Positions 1 to 9,125 of a DNA stretch of 64,000 nt are shown one piece after another. Origin of the DNA: Bacteroidota bacterium (GTDB lineage: Bacteria; Bacteroidota; Bacteroidia; Chitinophagales; Chitinophagaceae). Position numbers and translations under genes: made by a program. Numbering within the stretch: position 1 is the stretch's first letter; the number at the start of each line of letters is the position of its first letter. The notes below the pieces were generated by a model. That model saw only the letters and a list, made by a program, of their open reading frames with translations, searched no databases and had not been told where the DNA came from. The stretch is from positions 91,769-155,768 of the forward strand of contig CANFOM010000004.1 in the NCBI GenBank assembly GCA_947448725.1, read 5' to 3'.

Positions 1-756
1 GCTTTTTGCAAAAGTAGAAAAATATAAATCTATTTCGTCTTGACAACCTTGTTCCTCGCCTGCCCCTGCTCCAGTTTTACCCAAGGTTCCAAAACCATGT
101 GCGTCATCTACCAATAAACGAAAAGCTACTTTCTTTTTTAAAGCTGCTATTTCTTTTAATTTACCTTGGTCTCCTGCCATACCAAATACGCCTTCTGTAA
201 TTACCAATATACCGCCAGAAGCTTGTTTATCTACTAAAGCTTGTGCTCTTATCAATTGCTTTTCGCAATCTTCCACATCATTGTGCTTGTAAACAAATCG
301 ATGTCCTGGTATCATTCTTAAGGCATCTATAATACAAGCATGACATTCTGCATCATATACCACCACATCATGTCTACCACACAAAGCATCTATAGCGCTC
401 ATAATTCCTTGATATCCATAATTCATTAAAATTGCATCTTCTTTAAATACAAATGCGGCCAATTCCCTTTCTAATTGCTCATGTAAATCGCTATTTCCAC
501 TCATCATTCTAGCACCCATTGGTAAAGCCAAACCATACTTTGCACTAGCATCGGCATCTGCCTTACGCACTTCTGGATGATTGGCCAATCCTAAATAATT
601 ATTCAAACTCCAAACAATCATTTCTTGACCTCTAAATTTCATTTTTGAGCCAATCTCCCCCTCTAATTTTGGGAAAGCAAAATAACCATGCGCTCTTTCA
701 CGGTATTGACCAATAGGCCCGTAATTCTTGATTAGCCTTTCAAATATATCTGCCAT
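1..756 (-). CDS. alpha-oxoamine synthase family PLP enzyme (partial, C-terminus outside window)
   Basis: This is the first 252 residues of a fold-type I PLP enzyme, read on the minus strand from an ATG at 754-756 and open through the window edge. It resembles serine palmitoyltransferase and 2-amino-3-ketobutyrate CoA ligase, which condense an amino acid with an acyl thioester. Visible family marks are NNYLGLANHP near residue 50, the LVDDAHGFGTLG segment near 215-226, and FSTFAKS at the edge, whose K251 is the expected Schiff-base lysine. In Bacteroidota this subgroup could make sphingolipid or sulfonolipid long-chain bases (serine palmitoyltransferase or cysteate acyltransferase). The sequence alone does not decide which. 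A TAnnTTTG box lies 20 bp upstream of the start. Confidence 0.8.
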   Translation of the reverse strand, partial: MADIFERLIKNYGPIGQYRERAHGYFAFPKLEGEIGSKMKFRGQEMIVWSLNNYLGLANHPEVRKADADASAKYGLALPMGARMMSGNSDLHEQLERELAAFVFKEDAILMNYGYQGIMSAIDALCGRHDVVVYDAECHACIIDALRMIPGHRFVYKHNDVEDCEKQLIRAQALVDKQASGGILVITEGVFGMAGDQGKLKEIAALKKKVAFRLLVDDAHGFGTLGKTGAGAGEEQGCQDEIDLYFSTFAKS

Positions 757-775
757 ATTATCTTTTTATGTTAAG

Positions 776-783
776 CAAATTTA
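776..783 (-). promoter_or_regulatory. candidate -7 promoter box of the oxoamine synthase gene
   Basis: On the minus strand this reads TAAATTTG, an exact match to the Bacteroidota primary sigma factor -7 consensus TAnnTTTG. It lies about 20 bp before the ATG at 756. No convincing -33 TTG is seen at the usual distance, so this is only a candidate. Confidence 0.3.
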
Positions 784-873
784 ATGATTTTTTTCACTTT
801 ATTAGCTTAATAAATAGCTGTAAATTGCAAGGGCAATGCCTTTTTAAAAACAGGCCTACCACAGCACCAAAAA

Positions 874-2538
874 ATGAATCCCATGAGATATTTAGTATTC
901 CTATGTTTTTGCTTTTTAACCCTTACCACCCATGCGCAAAAGCCTAAATTAGTAAGCTCCATTTCAAAAACAAACCCTAAACCAAAATTGATTATTGGAA
1001 TGGTCGTAGATCAAATGAGATGGGATTATGTAAATCGGTTCAAACCCTTTTTTACAAGCAATAAAGGGTTTTTACGTTTTGTGAATGAAGGCGCCACTTG
1101 TAACAACACTTTGATTCCCTATGTCCCTACAGTGACTGCTTGTGGACATACCTGTGTATATACAGGAAGCACCCCCTCCATTCATGGCATTACCGGAAAT
1201 TCTTGGTTTGACAATGTAAAACAAAGAACGGTGTATTGTGTCGAAGACAATACGGTTCAAACCTTAGGAAGTACCAATAATAGTGCTGGTCAAATGAGTC
1301 CTGTTAATGTTTGGACGAGTACCCTAGGAGATGAATTAAAATTGGCTACTAATTTTAAAAGCAAAGTATTTGGAATTTCAATAAAAGATCGTGGTGCTAT
1401 TATCCCAGCTGGTCATGCAGCCAACGGCGCCTATTGGTATGATTCAAAATCGGGAAATTTTATTAGTTCCACTTATTATGGACAAGCATTGCCTACTTGG
1501 GTAAGCAACTACAATGCCTTACATCGTCCGGATAGCTTGTACTATAAAAACTGGAATTTGAGTTTAGCTAATTCCGTGTATGAAGCCAATTGCGATGCAG
1601 ATGAAAACCTTTATGAAGCTACTCCCTTTGGGAAAGAGGCCAAACATTTTCCGTATAGCTTAAAAGAATTTATAGGAAAAGATTATGGTAAAATTGCTTC
1701 AACGCCTTACGGAAATAACTTAGTGATTGAATTAGCCAAACAAGCTTTATTGAATGAACATTTAGGCGCTGACGCTATCACAGATATGTTGGCCATTAGT
1801 TTTTCTTCCCCCGATTATATTGGTCATTCATTTGGTCCTGATTCATGGGAAACACTAGATGGGTATATTAAATTAGATGAAACCATTGCAGATTTTTTTA
1901 GCTTCCTAGATGAAAAAGTAGGCAAAGACAATTACACTGTATTTTTAACGGCCGATCATGCAGTAGCCAATATACCTGCATTTGCAAAGAAACATAATTT
2001 ACCTGGCGACAACTACGATGATGGCGCATTAAAAAATGATATACTTACCTGCTTAACCACGAATAATTTAAATCCAAAAATAATTAGCGCAGTAAGTGAA
2101 TACAATATTTATTTTAACCACAGCTTAATGGATAGTTTAAATGTTAGCGCGGATAAACTAACCAGTATATTGACCAATTATTTAGAGAAAAAGCCATTGG
2201 TATTACAAGTAGTCGAAAGTAGAAAAGCAGCCAGTGCTCCCCTTCCACAAAATTTAAGAGAAAGAATTGTAAATGGCTTCACTCCACAAAGAAGTGGCGA
2301 TTTAATGATCTTAACCAAGTCGGGAGTCGTAGATGGTTACCCTACCGGAACCAGCCATGGCGTATTGTATAATTATGATGCGCATATTCCTTTATTATGG
2401 TATGGAGCAGGTATTAAAAAGGGAGTTGTGAATAACATGACCTATATGACTGATATCGCACCCACTTTAAGTACTTTATTAGGCATCCAAATGCCAAGTG
2501 GCTCAATAGGTAAACCCATTTTAGAAGTACTACAATAA
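874..2538 (+). CDS. PafA-like alkaline phosphatase / nucleotide pyrophosphatase family protein
   Basis: This is an exported 554-residue member of the alkaline phosphatase superfamily that releases phosphate from monoesters. The signal peptide covers about residues 1-21 (ends THAQ). Metal and substrate residues fit the Elizabethkingia PafA pattern with constant spacing: D46 in VVDQMRWDY, nucleophile T88 in PTVTACGH, N109 in GITGNSW, and K171/R173 in SIKDRGA. The last three correspond to PafA T79, N100, K162 and R164. Further zinc ligands are in SSPDYIGHSFGP, LTADHA and GTSHG. The N/K/R triad points to monoesterase rather than diesterase activity. The gene stands alone; no Pho-type regulatory site was recognised. 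Confidence 0.88.
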   Translation: MNPMRYLVFLCFCFLTLTTHAQKPKLVSSISKTNPKPKLIIGMVVDQMRWDYVNRFKPFFTSNKGFLRFVNEGATCNNTLIPYVPTVTACGHTCVYTGSTPSIHGITGNSWFDNVKQRTVYCVEDNTVQTLGSTNNSAGQMSPVNVWTSTLGDELKLATNFKSKVFGISIKDRGAIIPAGHAANGAYWYDSKSGNFISSTYYGQALPTWVSNYNALHRPDSLYYKNWNLSLANSVYEANCDADENLYEATPFGKEAKHFPYSLKEFIGKDYGKIASTPYGNNLVIELAKQALLNEHLGADAITDMLAISFSSPDYIGHSFGPDSWETLDGYIKLDETIADFFSFLDEKVGKDNYTVFLTADHAVANIPAFAKKHNLPGDNYDDGALKNDILTCLTTNNLNPKIISAVSEYNIYFNHSLMDSLNVSADKLTSILTNYLEKKPLVLQVVESRKAASAPLPQNLRERIVNGFTPQRSGDLMILTKSGVVDGYPTGTSHGVLYNYDAHIPLLWYGAGIKKGVVNNMTYMTDIAPTLSTLLGIQMPSGSIGKPILEVLQ

Positions 2539-2660
2539 AATAGGCGCCTAGACAAATTGGTCATTTTTAACAAATACACAACGCATTATATAGATGTTGA
2601 CCCAATACAATTTCGTATATTAGTAGTGACAAAATATTGTTGACCTAAAAAAAATAAACT

Positions 2661-2882
2661 ATGAAAAAACTATTATTCGCTGGATTATTTTTAATGGCTG
2701 TTAATTTTTCATTCGCGGCTGACAAATGCACTGCAGATTGTCATAAAGCAGAACACAAGTGCACTGCTGCCTGCCATAAAAACGGGGCTGGTCATGTTGC
2801 CAATCATGGAGAAAAAGGACACATGTGCAGTACCAAAGATTGTAAACATGATTGCGGAAAAGATTGCATGAAGAAAGCGTAA
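2661..2882 (+). CDS. small Cys/His/Lys-rich exported protein
   Basis: This encodes a 73-residue protein with a clear signal peptide (residues 1-19 or 20, ending SFAA) and a mature part of about 53 residues. The mature part holds eight cysteines and seven histidines. It contains two CxxxCH units (CTADCHK, CTAACHK) followed by CSTKDC and CGKDC spacings. The CxxxCH spacing is not the CxxCH haem motif, so metal binding (zinc, copper or nickel) or disulfide pairing is more likely. It is monocistronic and followed directly by a strong terminator. I do not recognise a named family. Confidence 0.75.
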   Translation: MKKLLFAGLFLMAVNFSFAADKCTADCHKAEHKCTAACHKNGAGHVANHGEKGHMCSTKDCKHDCGKDCMKKA

Positions 2883-2900
2883 ATTAATTTACACCTATTA

Positions 2901-2935
2901 AAAAAGCCATCCCGTTGATTCGAGATGGCTTTTTA
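2901..2935 (+). terminator. intrinsic terminator of the small Cys-rich gene
   Basis: The arms AAAGCCATC and GATGGCTTT flank a short loop and are followed by a T run, 18 bp after the stop codon at 2882. The preceding A run would also let it act on the opposite strand. Confidence 0.8.
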
Positions 2936-2953
2936 TATTTTAATACTTGTTGA

Positions 2954-3059
2954 TTTTTATTTAGCAAGCTTTTTTTGCAAAATTTTCACAGAAAATTTAA
3001 AATCATTAAAGTTGCAAAAAAGGATTGCAATTTTTTATTTAGCAAGCTTTTTTTGCAAA
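2954..3059. repeat. 28-bp direct repeat copying the 3' end of icd
   Basis: The 28 bases at 3032-3059, which encode the last residues and stop of icd plus a short stretch after it, recur exactly at 2954-2981, 78 bp away. The flanks diverge at once. A related inverted piece, CTTTTTTGCAA in icd sense, lies between the copies and can pair with TTGCAAAAAAAG in icd, giving an AT-rich hairpin after the gene. Confidence 0.8.
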
Positions 3060-4267
3060 TTCGAATCTAGTGCGTCCAAGAACTCTTCTGTATAAACATA
3101 ATGATCGCCATGTTTAACTTTATTGCCATGAACACAAACTGCTAAGTCTTTGGTCATAATACCCGACTCTACTGTTTCAACACAAACCTCTTCTAATGCT
3201 TTGCTAAAATGTATTAATTCTTGGTTATTGTCTAATTGACCACGGAATTCTAATCCTCTAGTCCATGCAAAAATAGAAGCTATCGGGTTGGTAGAAGTCC
3301 TATTCCCTTTTTGATGTTCGCGATAATGACGCGTTACTGTACCATGAGCTGCTTCGGCTTCCATTACTTTACCATCGGGTGTAATTAAAGTAGAAGTCAT
3401 TAAACCCAAAGAACCGAAACCTTGAGCCACTGTATCAGACTGCACATCTCCGTCATAATTTTTACAAGCCCAAACAAAATTACCATTCCATTTTAAGGCA
3501 CTCGCTACCATATCATCAATTAAACGATGCTCATAAGTAATTCCAGCAGTTGCATATTTGGCCTTAAATTCATTTTGATAAACATCTTCAAAAATATCTT
3601 TGAAACGACCATCGTATTTTTTTAAGATCGTATTCTTTGTAGACAAGTATAAAGGCCATTTTTTAGCCAAAGCTTGGTTAAAACAAGCACGTGCAAAACC
3701 ATAAATACTTTCATCTGTATTGTACATAGCCATTGCAACACCATCTCCTTTGAAATTAAATACTTCAAATTCTTGTTTCGTGCCATCCTCTCCTTCAAAC
3801 TTAATCGTTAATTTACCTTTTCCTTTGGTTACGAAATCGGTAGCACGGTACTGGTCACCAAAAGCGTGACGTCCAATACAAATAGGTGCCGTCCAATTAG
3901 GTACCAAACGAGGTACATTGTTACAAACAATTGGCTCTCTAAAAACAGTACCGTCTAATATATTACGAATAGTGCCATTAGGGCTCTTCCACATTTGTTT
4001 TAATTTGAACTCTTCTACTCTTTGCTCATCGGGTGTAATAGTAGCACATTTAATACCTACCCCATATTGTTTAATGGCATTGGCGGCATCAACAGTTACT
4101 TGGTCATTGGTCTCGTCACGATATTCCATTCCTAAATCGTAATACTTAATATCAATCTCTAAATAAGGTAGAATTAATTTGTCTTTAATAAATTTCCAAA
4201 TAATTCGAGTCATTTCATCACCATCCAATTCAACCACCGGATTGGCTACTTTGATTTTTTGTCCCAT
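3035..4267 (-). CDS. icd: NADP-dependent isocitrate dehydrogenase (eukaryotic-type)
   Basis: This cytoplasmic TCA-cycle enzyme oxidises isocitrate to 2-oxoglutarate and CO2 with NADP. The 410-residue protein belongs to the homodimeric eukaryote-like subfamily. It shows [14 protein letters not shown] near the N-terminus, [19 protein letters not shown] for substrate binding, the metal-site region [19 protein letters not shown], and the NADP region [15 protein letters not shown]. An upstream in-frame ATG at 4303 would add twelve residues ([12 protein letters not shown]) that lack family support. The ATG at 4265-4267, giving [10 protein letters not shown], is preferred and sits just downstream of a promoter-like box. 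Confidence 0.95.
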   Translation of the reverse strand: MGQKIKVANPVVELDGDEMTRIIWKFIKDKLILPYLEIDIKYYDLGMEYRDETNDQVTVDAANAIKQYGVGIKCATITPDEQRVEEFKLKQMWKSPNGTIRNILDGTVFREPIVCNNVPRLVPNWTAPICIGRHAFGDQYRATDFVTKGKGKLTIKFEGEDGTKQEFEVFNFKGDGVAMAMYNTDESIYGFARACFNQALAKKWPLYLSTKNTILKKYDGRFKDIFEDVYQNEFKAKYATAGITYEHRLIDDMVASALKWNGNFVWACKNYDGDVQSDTVAQGFGSLGLMTSTLITPDGKVMEAEAAHGTVTRHYREHQKGNRTSTNPIASIFAWTRGLEFRGQLDNNQELIHFSKALEEVCVETVESGIMTKDLAVCVHGNKVKHGDHYVYTEEFLDALDSNLQKKLAK

Positions 4268-4286
4268 AGTTTTAAAATTTTGTATG

Positions 4287-4294
4287 CAAATGTA
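4287..4294 (-). promoter_or_regulatory. candidate -7 promoter box of icd
   Basis: On the minus strand it reads TACATTTG, an exact TAnnTTTG match, about 20 bp before the preferred icd start. This would give a very short leader and argues against the upstream ATG at 4303. A -33 TTG at the ideal distance is not evident. Confidence 0.35.
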
Positions 4295-4353
4295 CAAAAA
4301 CAAACTTTACAAAAAGCTGATATTGGCTAGTAAAATGCCCCTTTAATGGCCTA

Positions 4354-6222
4354 CTATATATTCACAATTAAGACCGGTATTGGAACCTTATGCCTTACCG
4401 ATTCGATGGTTTCACCAAAGATATAGTCTTTCCACCCTTGGTGTCGATGCCCTCCCATGACTAATAACTTAGCATCATAAGTTTTTACTATTTTAACAAT
4501 TTCCTTCACTCTATTCTCATAGCCCAAATAAGTAGTTACTTTATAGCCTTTCAATTGCAGTGCCTGCGCATAAGTGTCTAACCTTGCTTGGTCTTTTCTA
4601 GTTTCTATATCATCACTTGCTTCCTGCAAATATTTTGCAGTGGCGCTTTCTACCACATGTATAAATATAAATTCAGTCGCTTGATGTGCATGCTGAATAG
4701 CCGTTTTAATAAGTTTTGCATCGGCTACCGAAAAGTCAACAGCTATTGCAATTTTATTCACCGGTGCCTCTTGTGTCCAATCTAATTCAATCATTTCTCC
4801 ATGAAACCCTTCTTCCACATTGGCATGATGTCTTTTTAAGAAAATTGGAAAGGCGATGATATACACCAGCAAGGCTAAAAATAAAAGTACTAGAATTATT
4901 AGCAATATTTTTAGAAAACCATTTCCAGTTCCATGATAAAAAGAAGTCACAAAACCAAGTACCAAGTTCCCATTTAGAAATACTAAAATACTGGCTACCA
5001 GCCAAGCGAGTAATTTCACTTTCCATCCAATGACAAATTCGCCCATAGTAGTTTTATCACTTACAAAATGAATAAGAGGTATCACTGCAAAGCCTAATTG
5101 TAAACTTAAAATAACTTGACTTAATACCAGCAGTTCATCAACATGTTCTTCTCCCATAATGCCAATTACTAATAGTGCTGGAATGATGGCGATGAGTCGG
5201 GTCAATAATCTTCTAATCCATGGATTTAATCTCAATTTTAAATAACCTTCCATTACAATCTGACCCGCCAAAGTGCCGGTCACGGTAGAGCTTTGCCCAG
5301 CAGCAATTAAAGCAATCGCAAATAAAATAGGCGCCAATTTAGATCCCAATAAAGGGGCTAACATCGAATGTGCTTCTTCAATTCGAGCTACCTGCGTATT
5401 ACCAGTTGTAAAAAAAGCAGTGGCTGCTAAAATTAAAATGGATGCATTTACAAAAAAGGCCGCATTTAAGGCTACGGCACTATCTATAAAATTATATAAA
5501 ATTGATTTTCGAATCCCCTTGCTACTTCGTTCTATTTTTCGTGTTTGCACTAATGCCGAATGTAAATATAAATTATGCGGCATCACCGTCGCACCAATAA
5601 TGCCCACTGCAATGTATAATGCTTCAGGCGATAATTTTGTAGGTATAAAGCCTTTAATTGCATAAGATAAATCTGGTTTTGCGATAAACATTTGCATTAA
5701 AAAACTAAATCCTATGGTGGCTACCAACACTAAAATAAAAGCTTCCATTTTTCGAATTCCATACCGTTGCAAAAACAAAAATAAAAAAGTATCAAAAACG
5801 GTTATCATAGTGCCATACATTAAAGGCATCCCCGTTAATAACTTAATCCCAATGGCCATGCCCAATACTTCGGCTAAATCGGTTGCAGCAATGGCCAACT
5901 CTGCCAATAGGTATAAAATAAAATTAATAAAGGGAGGATAAGTTTCTCTATTGGCTTGTGCTAAATCTAATCGACGAACAATGCCTAGTCTTGCACTTAA
6001 ACTTTGCAATAAGATGGCCATAAAATTACTTAATAATAAGACCCAAATTAATTGGTACCCGAATTTTGCCCCACCTTGTAAATCGGTGGCCCAATTACCA
6101 GGATCCATATAACCTACACTCACTAAGTAAGCAGGGCCTAAAAAAGCCAATAGTTTACGCCATCCTTTCTTATTTTGAATGGAAACCGATTCATGTAAAT
6201 TATCTAAAGACTTATCTGCCAT
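4354..6222 (-). CDS. mntH: NRAMP divalent metal transporter fused to a universal stress protein domain
   Basis: This inner-membrane Mn/Fe proton symporter has 622 residues, about 200 more than a plain MntH. The first part carries the NRAMP signatures: DPGN at residues 40-43 in TM1 and MPH at 214-216 in TM6 (GATVMPHNLYLH), which are the metal ligands. A transmembrane segment near residue 460 leads into a cytoplasmic domain from about residue 490 to the end. That domain is UspA-like (IAIAVDFSVADAKLI ... LLVMGGHRHQGWKDYIFGET ... VPIPVLIVNI). The nucleotide loop GGHRHQG is degenerate compared with GxxGxxxxxxxxxG(S/T). The USP part may sense ATP or stress and adjust transport; that is inference. 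Confidence 0.92.
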   Translation of the reverse strand: MADKSLDNLHESVSIQNKKGWRKLLAFLGPAYLVSVGYMDPGNWATDLQGGAKFGYQLIWVLLLSNFMAILLQSLSARLGIVRRLDLAQANRETYPPFINFILYLLAELAIAATDLAEVLGMAIGIKLLTGMPLMYGTMITVFDTFLFLFLQRYGIRKMEAFILVLVATIGFSFLMQMFIAKPDLSYAIKGFIPTKLSPEALYIAVGIIGATVMPHNLYLHSALVQTRKIERSSKGIRKSILYNFIDSAVALNAAFFVNASILILAATAFFTTGNTQVARIEEAHSMLAPLLGSKLAPILFAIALIAAGQSSTVTGTLAGQIVMEGYLKLRLNPWIRRLLTRLIAIIPALLVIGIMGEEHVDELLVLSQVILSLQLGFAVIPLIHFVSDKTTMGEFVIGWKVKLLAWLVASILVFLNGNLVLGFVTSFYHGTGNGFLKILLIILVLLFLALLVYIIAFPIFLKRHHANVEEGFHGEMIELDWTQEAPVNKIAIAVDFSVADAKLIKTAIQHAHQATEFIFIHVVESATAKYLQEASDDIETRKDQARLDTYAQALQLKGYKVTTYLGYENRVKEIVKIVKTYDAKLLVMGGHRHQGWKDYIFGETIESVRHKVPIPVLIVNI

Positions 6223-6305
6223 AGTAGAGCACCCCTCGTTTATGTGTAAATTTAATCATAAAAGCTTTGTGGAACTCGGTTTGTTAGTCTATTTTAGCAA
6301 AAAAA

Positions 6306-7259
6306 ATGAACATGCACAGGTATTACCTTATTGGGTTGGTCTGTTTAATGATGGCTTGTTCTGAAGAAAAAACAGACCTAACGGGCAATACCCCTATTAA
6401 AATAAACGATTTTAATAAAATTTTTAAAGCCGCTGTCTTACCCGTAACTATTTCGGATACCAATTTGAAACATATTACTGATACTTTAGTAATAGGCAGA
6501 AAAGCTTTGACTCAATTTGTACCGGACTCCATTGTAGAAAAAATTGTTAGCAAAACAGATAATAAAGCGGTGTTACATCCCATTTTTAGAATAGAAAAAG
6601 AAGAAGAATATTATTTACTTTTTAGAATTCAACACGCAGCTAATTTCGAAATTTGTATTATTGTTTTTAGTAAAAAAAATAAATACTTAGGCTATAAAGT
6701 AATCACCGATTTTAAAGATGAAAATAAAGGTTCTAAGCAATATGGTAAAATTTTAAACATCAACAAAGAACCATCTTTTTTGGTAGAAGAAAATAAAATG
6801 AGCGCAGACAATTCATTGACCTATGAAAAAAAGGGCTGGGCATATATAGATAGTACTTTTAGATTGATCTATTTTGATAGCAATAAAAAACCAGAAAATA
6901 GTAAGGTAATTAATCCCATAGATACCCTCCCCATGAATAACCCATTTAGTGGAGATTATGGCAGGGATCCTAAAAATTTTATTTCCATAAGAGATTATTC
7001 GGTACAGAATAAATATCAATTTTTCATGCATTTTGAAAGAGACAATAGAGATTGCGTGGGAGAATTAAAAGGATTAATGAGTTTTACAAAAAATACAGCC
7101 ACTTATTCGGAAAAAGGAGACGCTTGTATTATCCATTTTAAGATAGAAGGCAATCAGATAAGCATTAAAGAAGATGGCAATTGCGGTAACCATCGGAATA
7201 TGACCTGTTACTTTAATGATTCTTATGACAAGAAAAAGAGGTCAAAAAAGAAAAAATAA
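6306..7259 (+). CDS. orphan lipoprotein of unknown function
   Basis: This 317-residue protein has a short lipoprotein signal: hydrophobic LIGLVCLMMA followed by C18. The rest is hydrophilic and Lys-rich, ending in a KKKRSKKKK tail. I recognise no family. It is divergent from the metal transporter and is followed by glgP-like 7366 on the same strand after a 106 bp gap, so co-transcription is uncertain. Several Cys pairs late in the sequence (DCVGE, DACII, NCGNHRNMTCYF) could form disulfides. It is likely an envelope protein facing the periplasm or surface. Confidence 0.7.
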   Translation: MNMHRYYLIGLVCLMMACSEEKTDLTGNTPIKINDFNKIFKAAVLPVTISDTNLKHITDTLVIGRKALTQFVPDSIVEKIVSKTDNKAVLHPIFRIEKEEEYYLLFRIQHAANFEICIIVFSKKNKYLGYKVITDFKDENKGSKQYGKILNINKEPSFLVEENKMSADNSLTYEKKGWAYIDSTFRLIYFDSNKKPENSKVINPIDTLPMNNPFSGDYGRDPKNFISIRDYSVQNKYQFFMHFERDNRDCVGELKGLMSFTKNTATYSEKGDACIIHFKIEGNQISIKEDGNCGNHRNMTCYFNDSYDKKKRSKKKK

Positions 7260-7365
7260 TCCACAATTATACGCCGCAAACGGTTGTTATCCACAGTTGA
7301 ATGTGTATTATTTACATTTTCTTTAAATACCATTATATTGCAGCCAAATTACCAAACCTGTATAT

Positions 7366-9024
7366 ATGAGTTTTAGAAACTTTCAAGTGCCTTATGCAAT
7401 CAATGACCAATTTAAAAAGAAGGCAGCTTATTTTTCTATGGAATTTGCGATTCACCAACCATTGAAAATCTATAGTGGAGGATTGGGATTTTTAGCTGGG
7501 TCTCATTTAAGAAGTGCTTTTGAATTAAACCAGAATTTAATAGGCGTTGGTATCCTATGGAAATATGGCTATTACGATCAAGCCCGAAATCAAGACCAAA
7601 CATTGCAGGTAACTTTTATGGAAAAAATTTATTCTTTCCTCGAAGATACGGGCATTAAATATCAAGTTTTAATTCACGATCATCCTGTATGGGTCAAAGC
7701 TTTTTATTTAGCACCTAATACTTTTTGTAGTGCTCCCCTATTTTTATTAAGCACCGACCTTCCAGAAAATGATTACGTATCACAAACCATTACCCATCGT
7801 TTATACGATGCCAATGTTGCTACCAAAGTGGCTCAATTTATTTTACTTGGCGTGGCGGGTGCCAAATTAATTGATGAATTAAATTTCAATCCCGAAGTAT
7901 ACCATTTAAATGAAGCACACGGTTTCTCTGCTGCCTTTTATTTATTAAATAAATACAAATCATTAGCCGAAGTAAAAAAGCGTTTGGTTTTTACTACGCA
8001 TACCCCCGAAGAAGCAGGCAATGAAAAACACGATATTTATTTATGTCATAAGATGGGTTATTTCTGTGGCTTGAGTATAGATGAAGTAAGAAAATTAACA
8101 GGAATTGAAGATGATCAATTTAATCACTCTTTAGCAGCCCTTCGTTTTGCTCGAAAAGCCAATGGGGTATCAGAACTTCATGGTCATGTAAGTAGAGAAC
8201 TTTGGGGTAAATACGATGGTATCTGTCCTATCACCCATGTGACCAACGCACAAAATTGGCGCTATTGGGCCGATAAGCAATTGTATCGTTTTGCAGAAAG
8301 CAATGACGACCATGCTTTTGATGACCGTAAAATGTATTTAAAAAAGCGCGCTTTTGAAATAGTAGCAGATCAAACTGGAAAAGTATTTGATCCCAATGTA
8401 CTAACCATTGTTTGGGCCAGACGTTTTGCGGGTTATAAAAGAGCCGACTTCCTATCTTGGGATATGGATCGATTTGAAAAATTACTTTCTAATAAAAAAC
8501 ATCCAGTACAAATCATATTTGCAGGCAAACCCTACCCAGTAGATCATCCAGCCATTTCTCAGTTTAATAATTTGGTGCACTTAAGCAAGAACTATAATAA
8601 TGTAGCCGTATTAATAGGTTACGAATTGGCTTTGAGTAAAAGAATGAAGCAAGCCTCAGACGTTTGGTTAAATAACCCGCGTGTGCCAAGAGAAGCATCT
8701 GGTACCAGTGGAATGACTGCTGCAATGAATGGCGCCGTAAATTTTTCTACAGACGATGGATGGATTCCAGAATTTATCAATCATGGTAACAATGGTTTTG
8801 TTGTTCCTAAAGCCGATTATGCACACATGAGTACGCAACAACAAGATGATTACGATTTAGATGAAATGTATAAAATTTTAAACGATCAAATTGTTCCGAT
8901 GTATTATGAACAAAAAGATACTTGGCGTCAAATTACTCAAAACGGAATGAAAGATGTTCGTTTCCAATTTGATAGTAATAGAATGGCCGAAGAATATTAT
9001 GAGAAAATGTATAAAACTGATTAA
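7366..9024 (+). CDS. glgP: GT35 alpha-glucan phosphorylase-like protein lacking the PLP lysine
   Basis: This 552-residue cytoplasmic protein aligns by eye with bacterial alpha-glucan phosphorylases of the shorter type. It has AYFSMEFAIHQPLKIYSGGL at the N-terminus, LNEAHGFSAA, TTHTPEEAGNEKH, the phosphate-site-like RRFAGYKRADF, and EASGTSGMTAAMNG. In phosphorylases the last motif reads GTSGMK or GTGNMK and its lysine binds PLP. Here the codon at 8716-8718 is ACT, so residue 451 is Thr. The protein is also about 250 residues shorter than E. coli GlgP. It may not be a phosphorylase and could be a related glycosyltransferase. No glycogen genes neighbour it, and a strong terminator follows. Confidence 0.8.
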   Translation: MSFRNFQVPYAINDQFKKKAAYFSMEFAIHQPLKIYSGGLGFLAGSHLRSAFELNQNLIGVGILWKYGYYDQARNQDQTLQVTFMEKIYSFLEDTGIKYQVLIHDHPVWVKAFYLAPNTFCSAPLFLLSTDLPENDYVSQTITHRLYDANVATKVAQFILLGVAGAKLIDELNFNPEVYHLNEAHGFSAAFYLLNKYKSLAEVKKRLVFTTHTPEEAGNEKHDIYLCHKMGYFCGLSIDEVRKLTGIEDDQFNHSLAALRFARKANGVSELHGHVSRELWGKYDGICPITHVTNAQNWRYWADKQLYRFAESNDDHAFDDRKMYLKKRAFEIVADQTGKVFDPNVLTIVWARRFAGYKRADFLSWDMDRFEKLLSNKKHPVQIIFAGKPYPVDHPAISQFNNLVHLSKNYNNVAVLIGYELALSKRMKQASDVWLNNPRVPREASGTSGMTAAMNGAVNFSTDDGWIPEFINHGNNGFVVPKADYAHMSTQQQDDYDLDEMYKILNDQIVPMYYEQKDTWRQITQNGMKDVRFQFDSNRMAEEYYEKMYKTD

Positions 9025-9073
9025 TACATTGTAAAATATACTACAGCTTTCCCCATCTAAGAATAGCTTGTAC

Positions 9074-9104
9074 AAAAAACCCTCGATTTGTTCGAGGGTT
9101 TTTT
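9074..9104. terminator. bidirectional intrinsic terminator between glgP-like gene and Gfo/Idh gene
   Basis: The perfect arms AAAAAACCCTCGA and TCGAGGGTTTTTT enclose a five-base loop, with A and T runs on the two sides. It sits between two convergent genes and can end both transcripts, including the long glucuronate operon. Confidence 0.85.
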
Positions 9105-9125
9105 ATTTTGACTACAAACAATCAA

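Noticed and set aside
2661..2882. Haem-binding cytochrome reading of the Cys/His-rich peptide
   Set aside because: The motifs are CxxxCH, one residue longer than the CxxCH needed for normal c-type haem attachment.
5273..5665. Plus-strand ORF of 130 residues opposite the NRAMP gene
   Set aside because: It is antisense to conserved transmembrane segments of the transporter; its composition is a shadow of hydrophobic codons.
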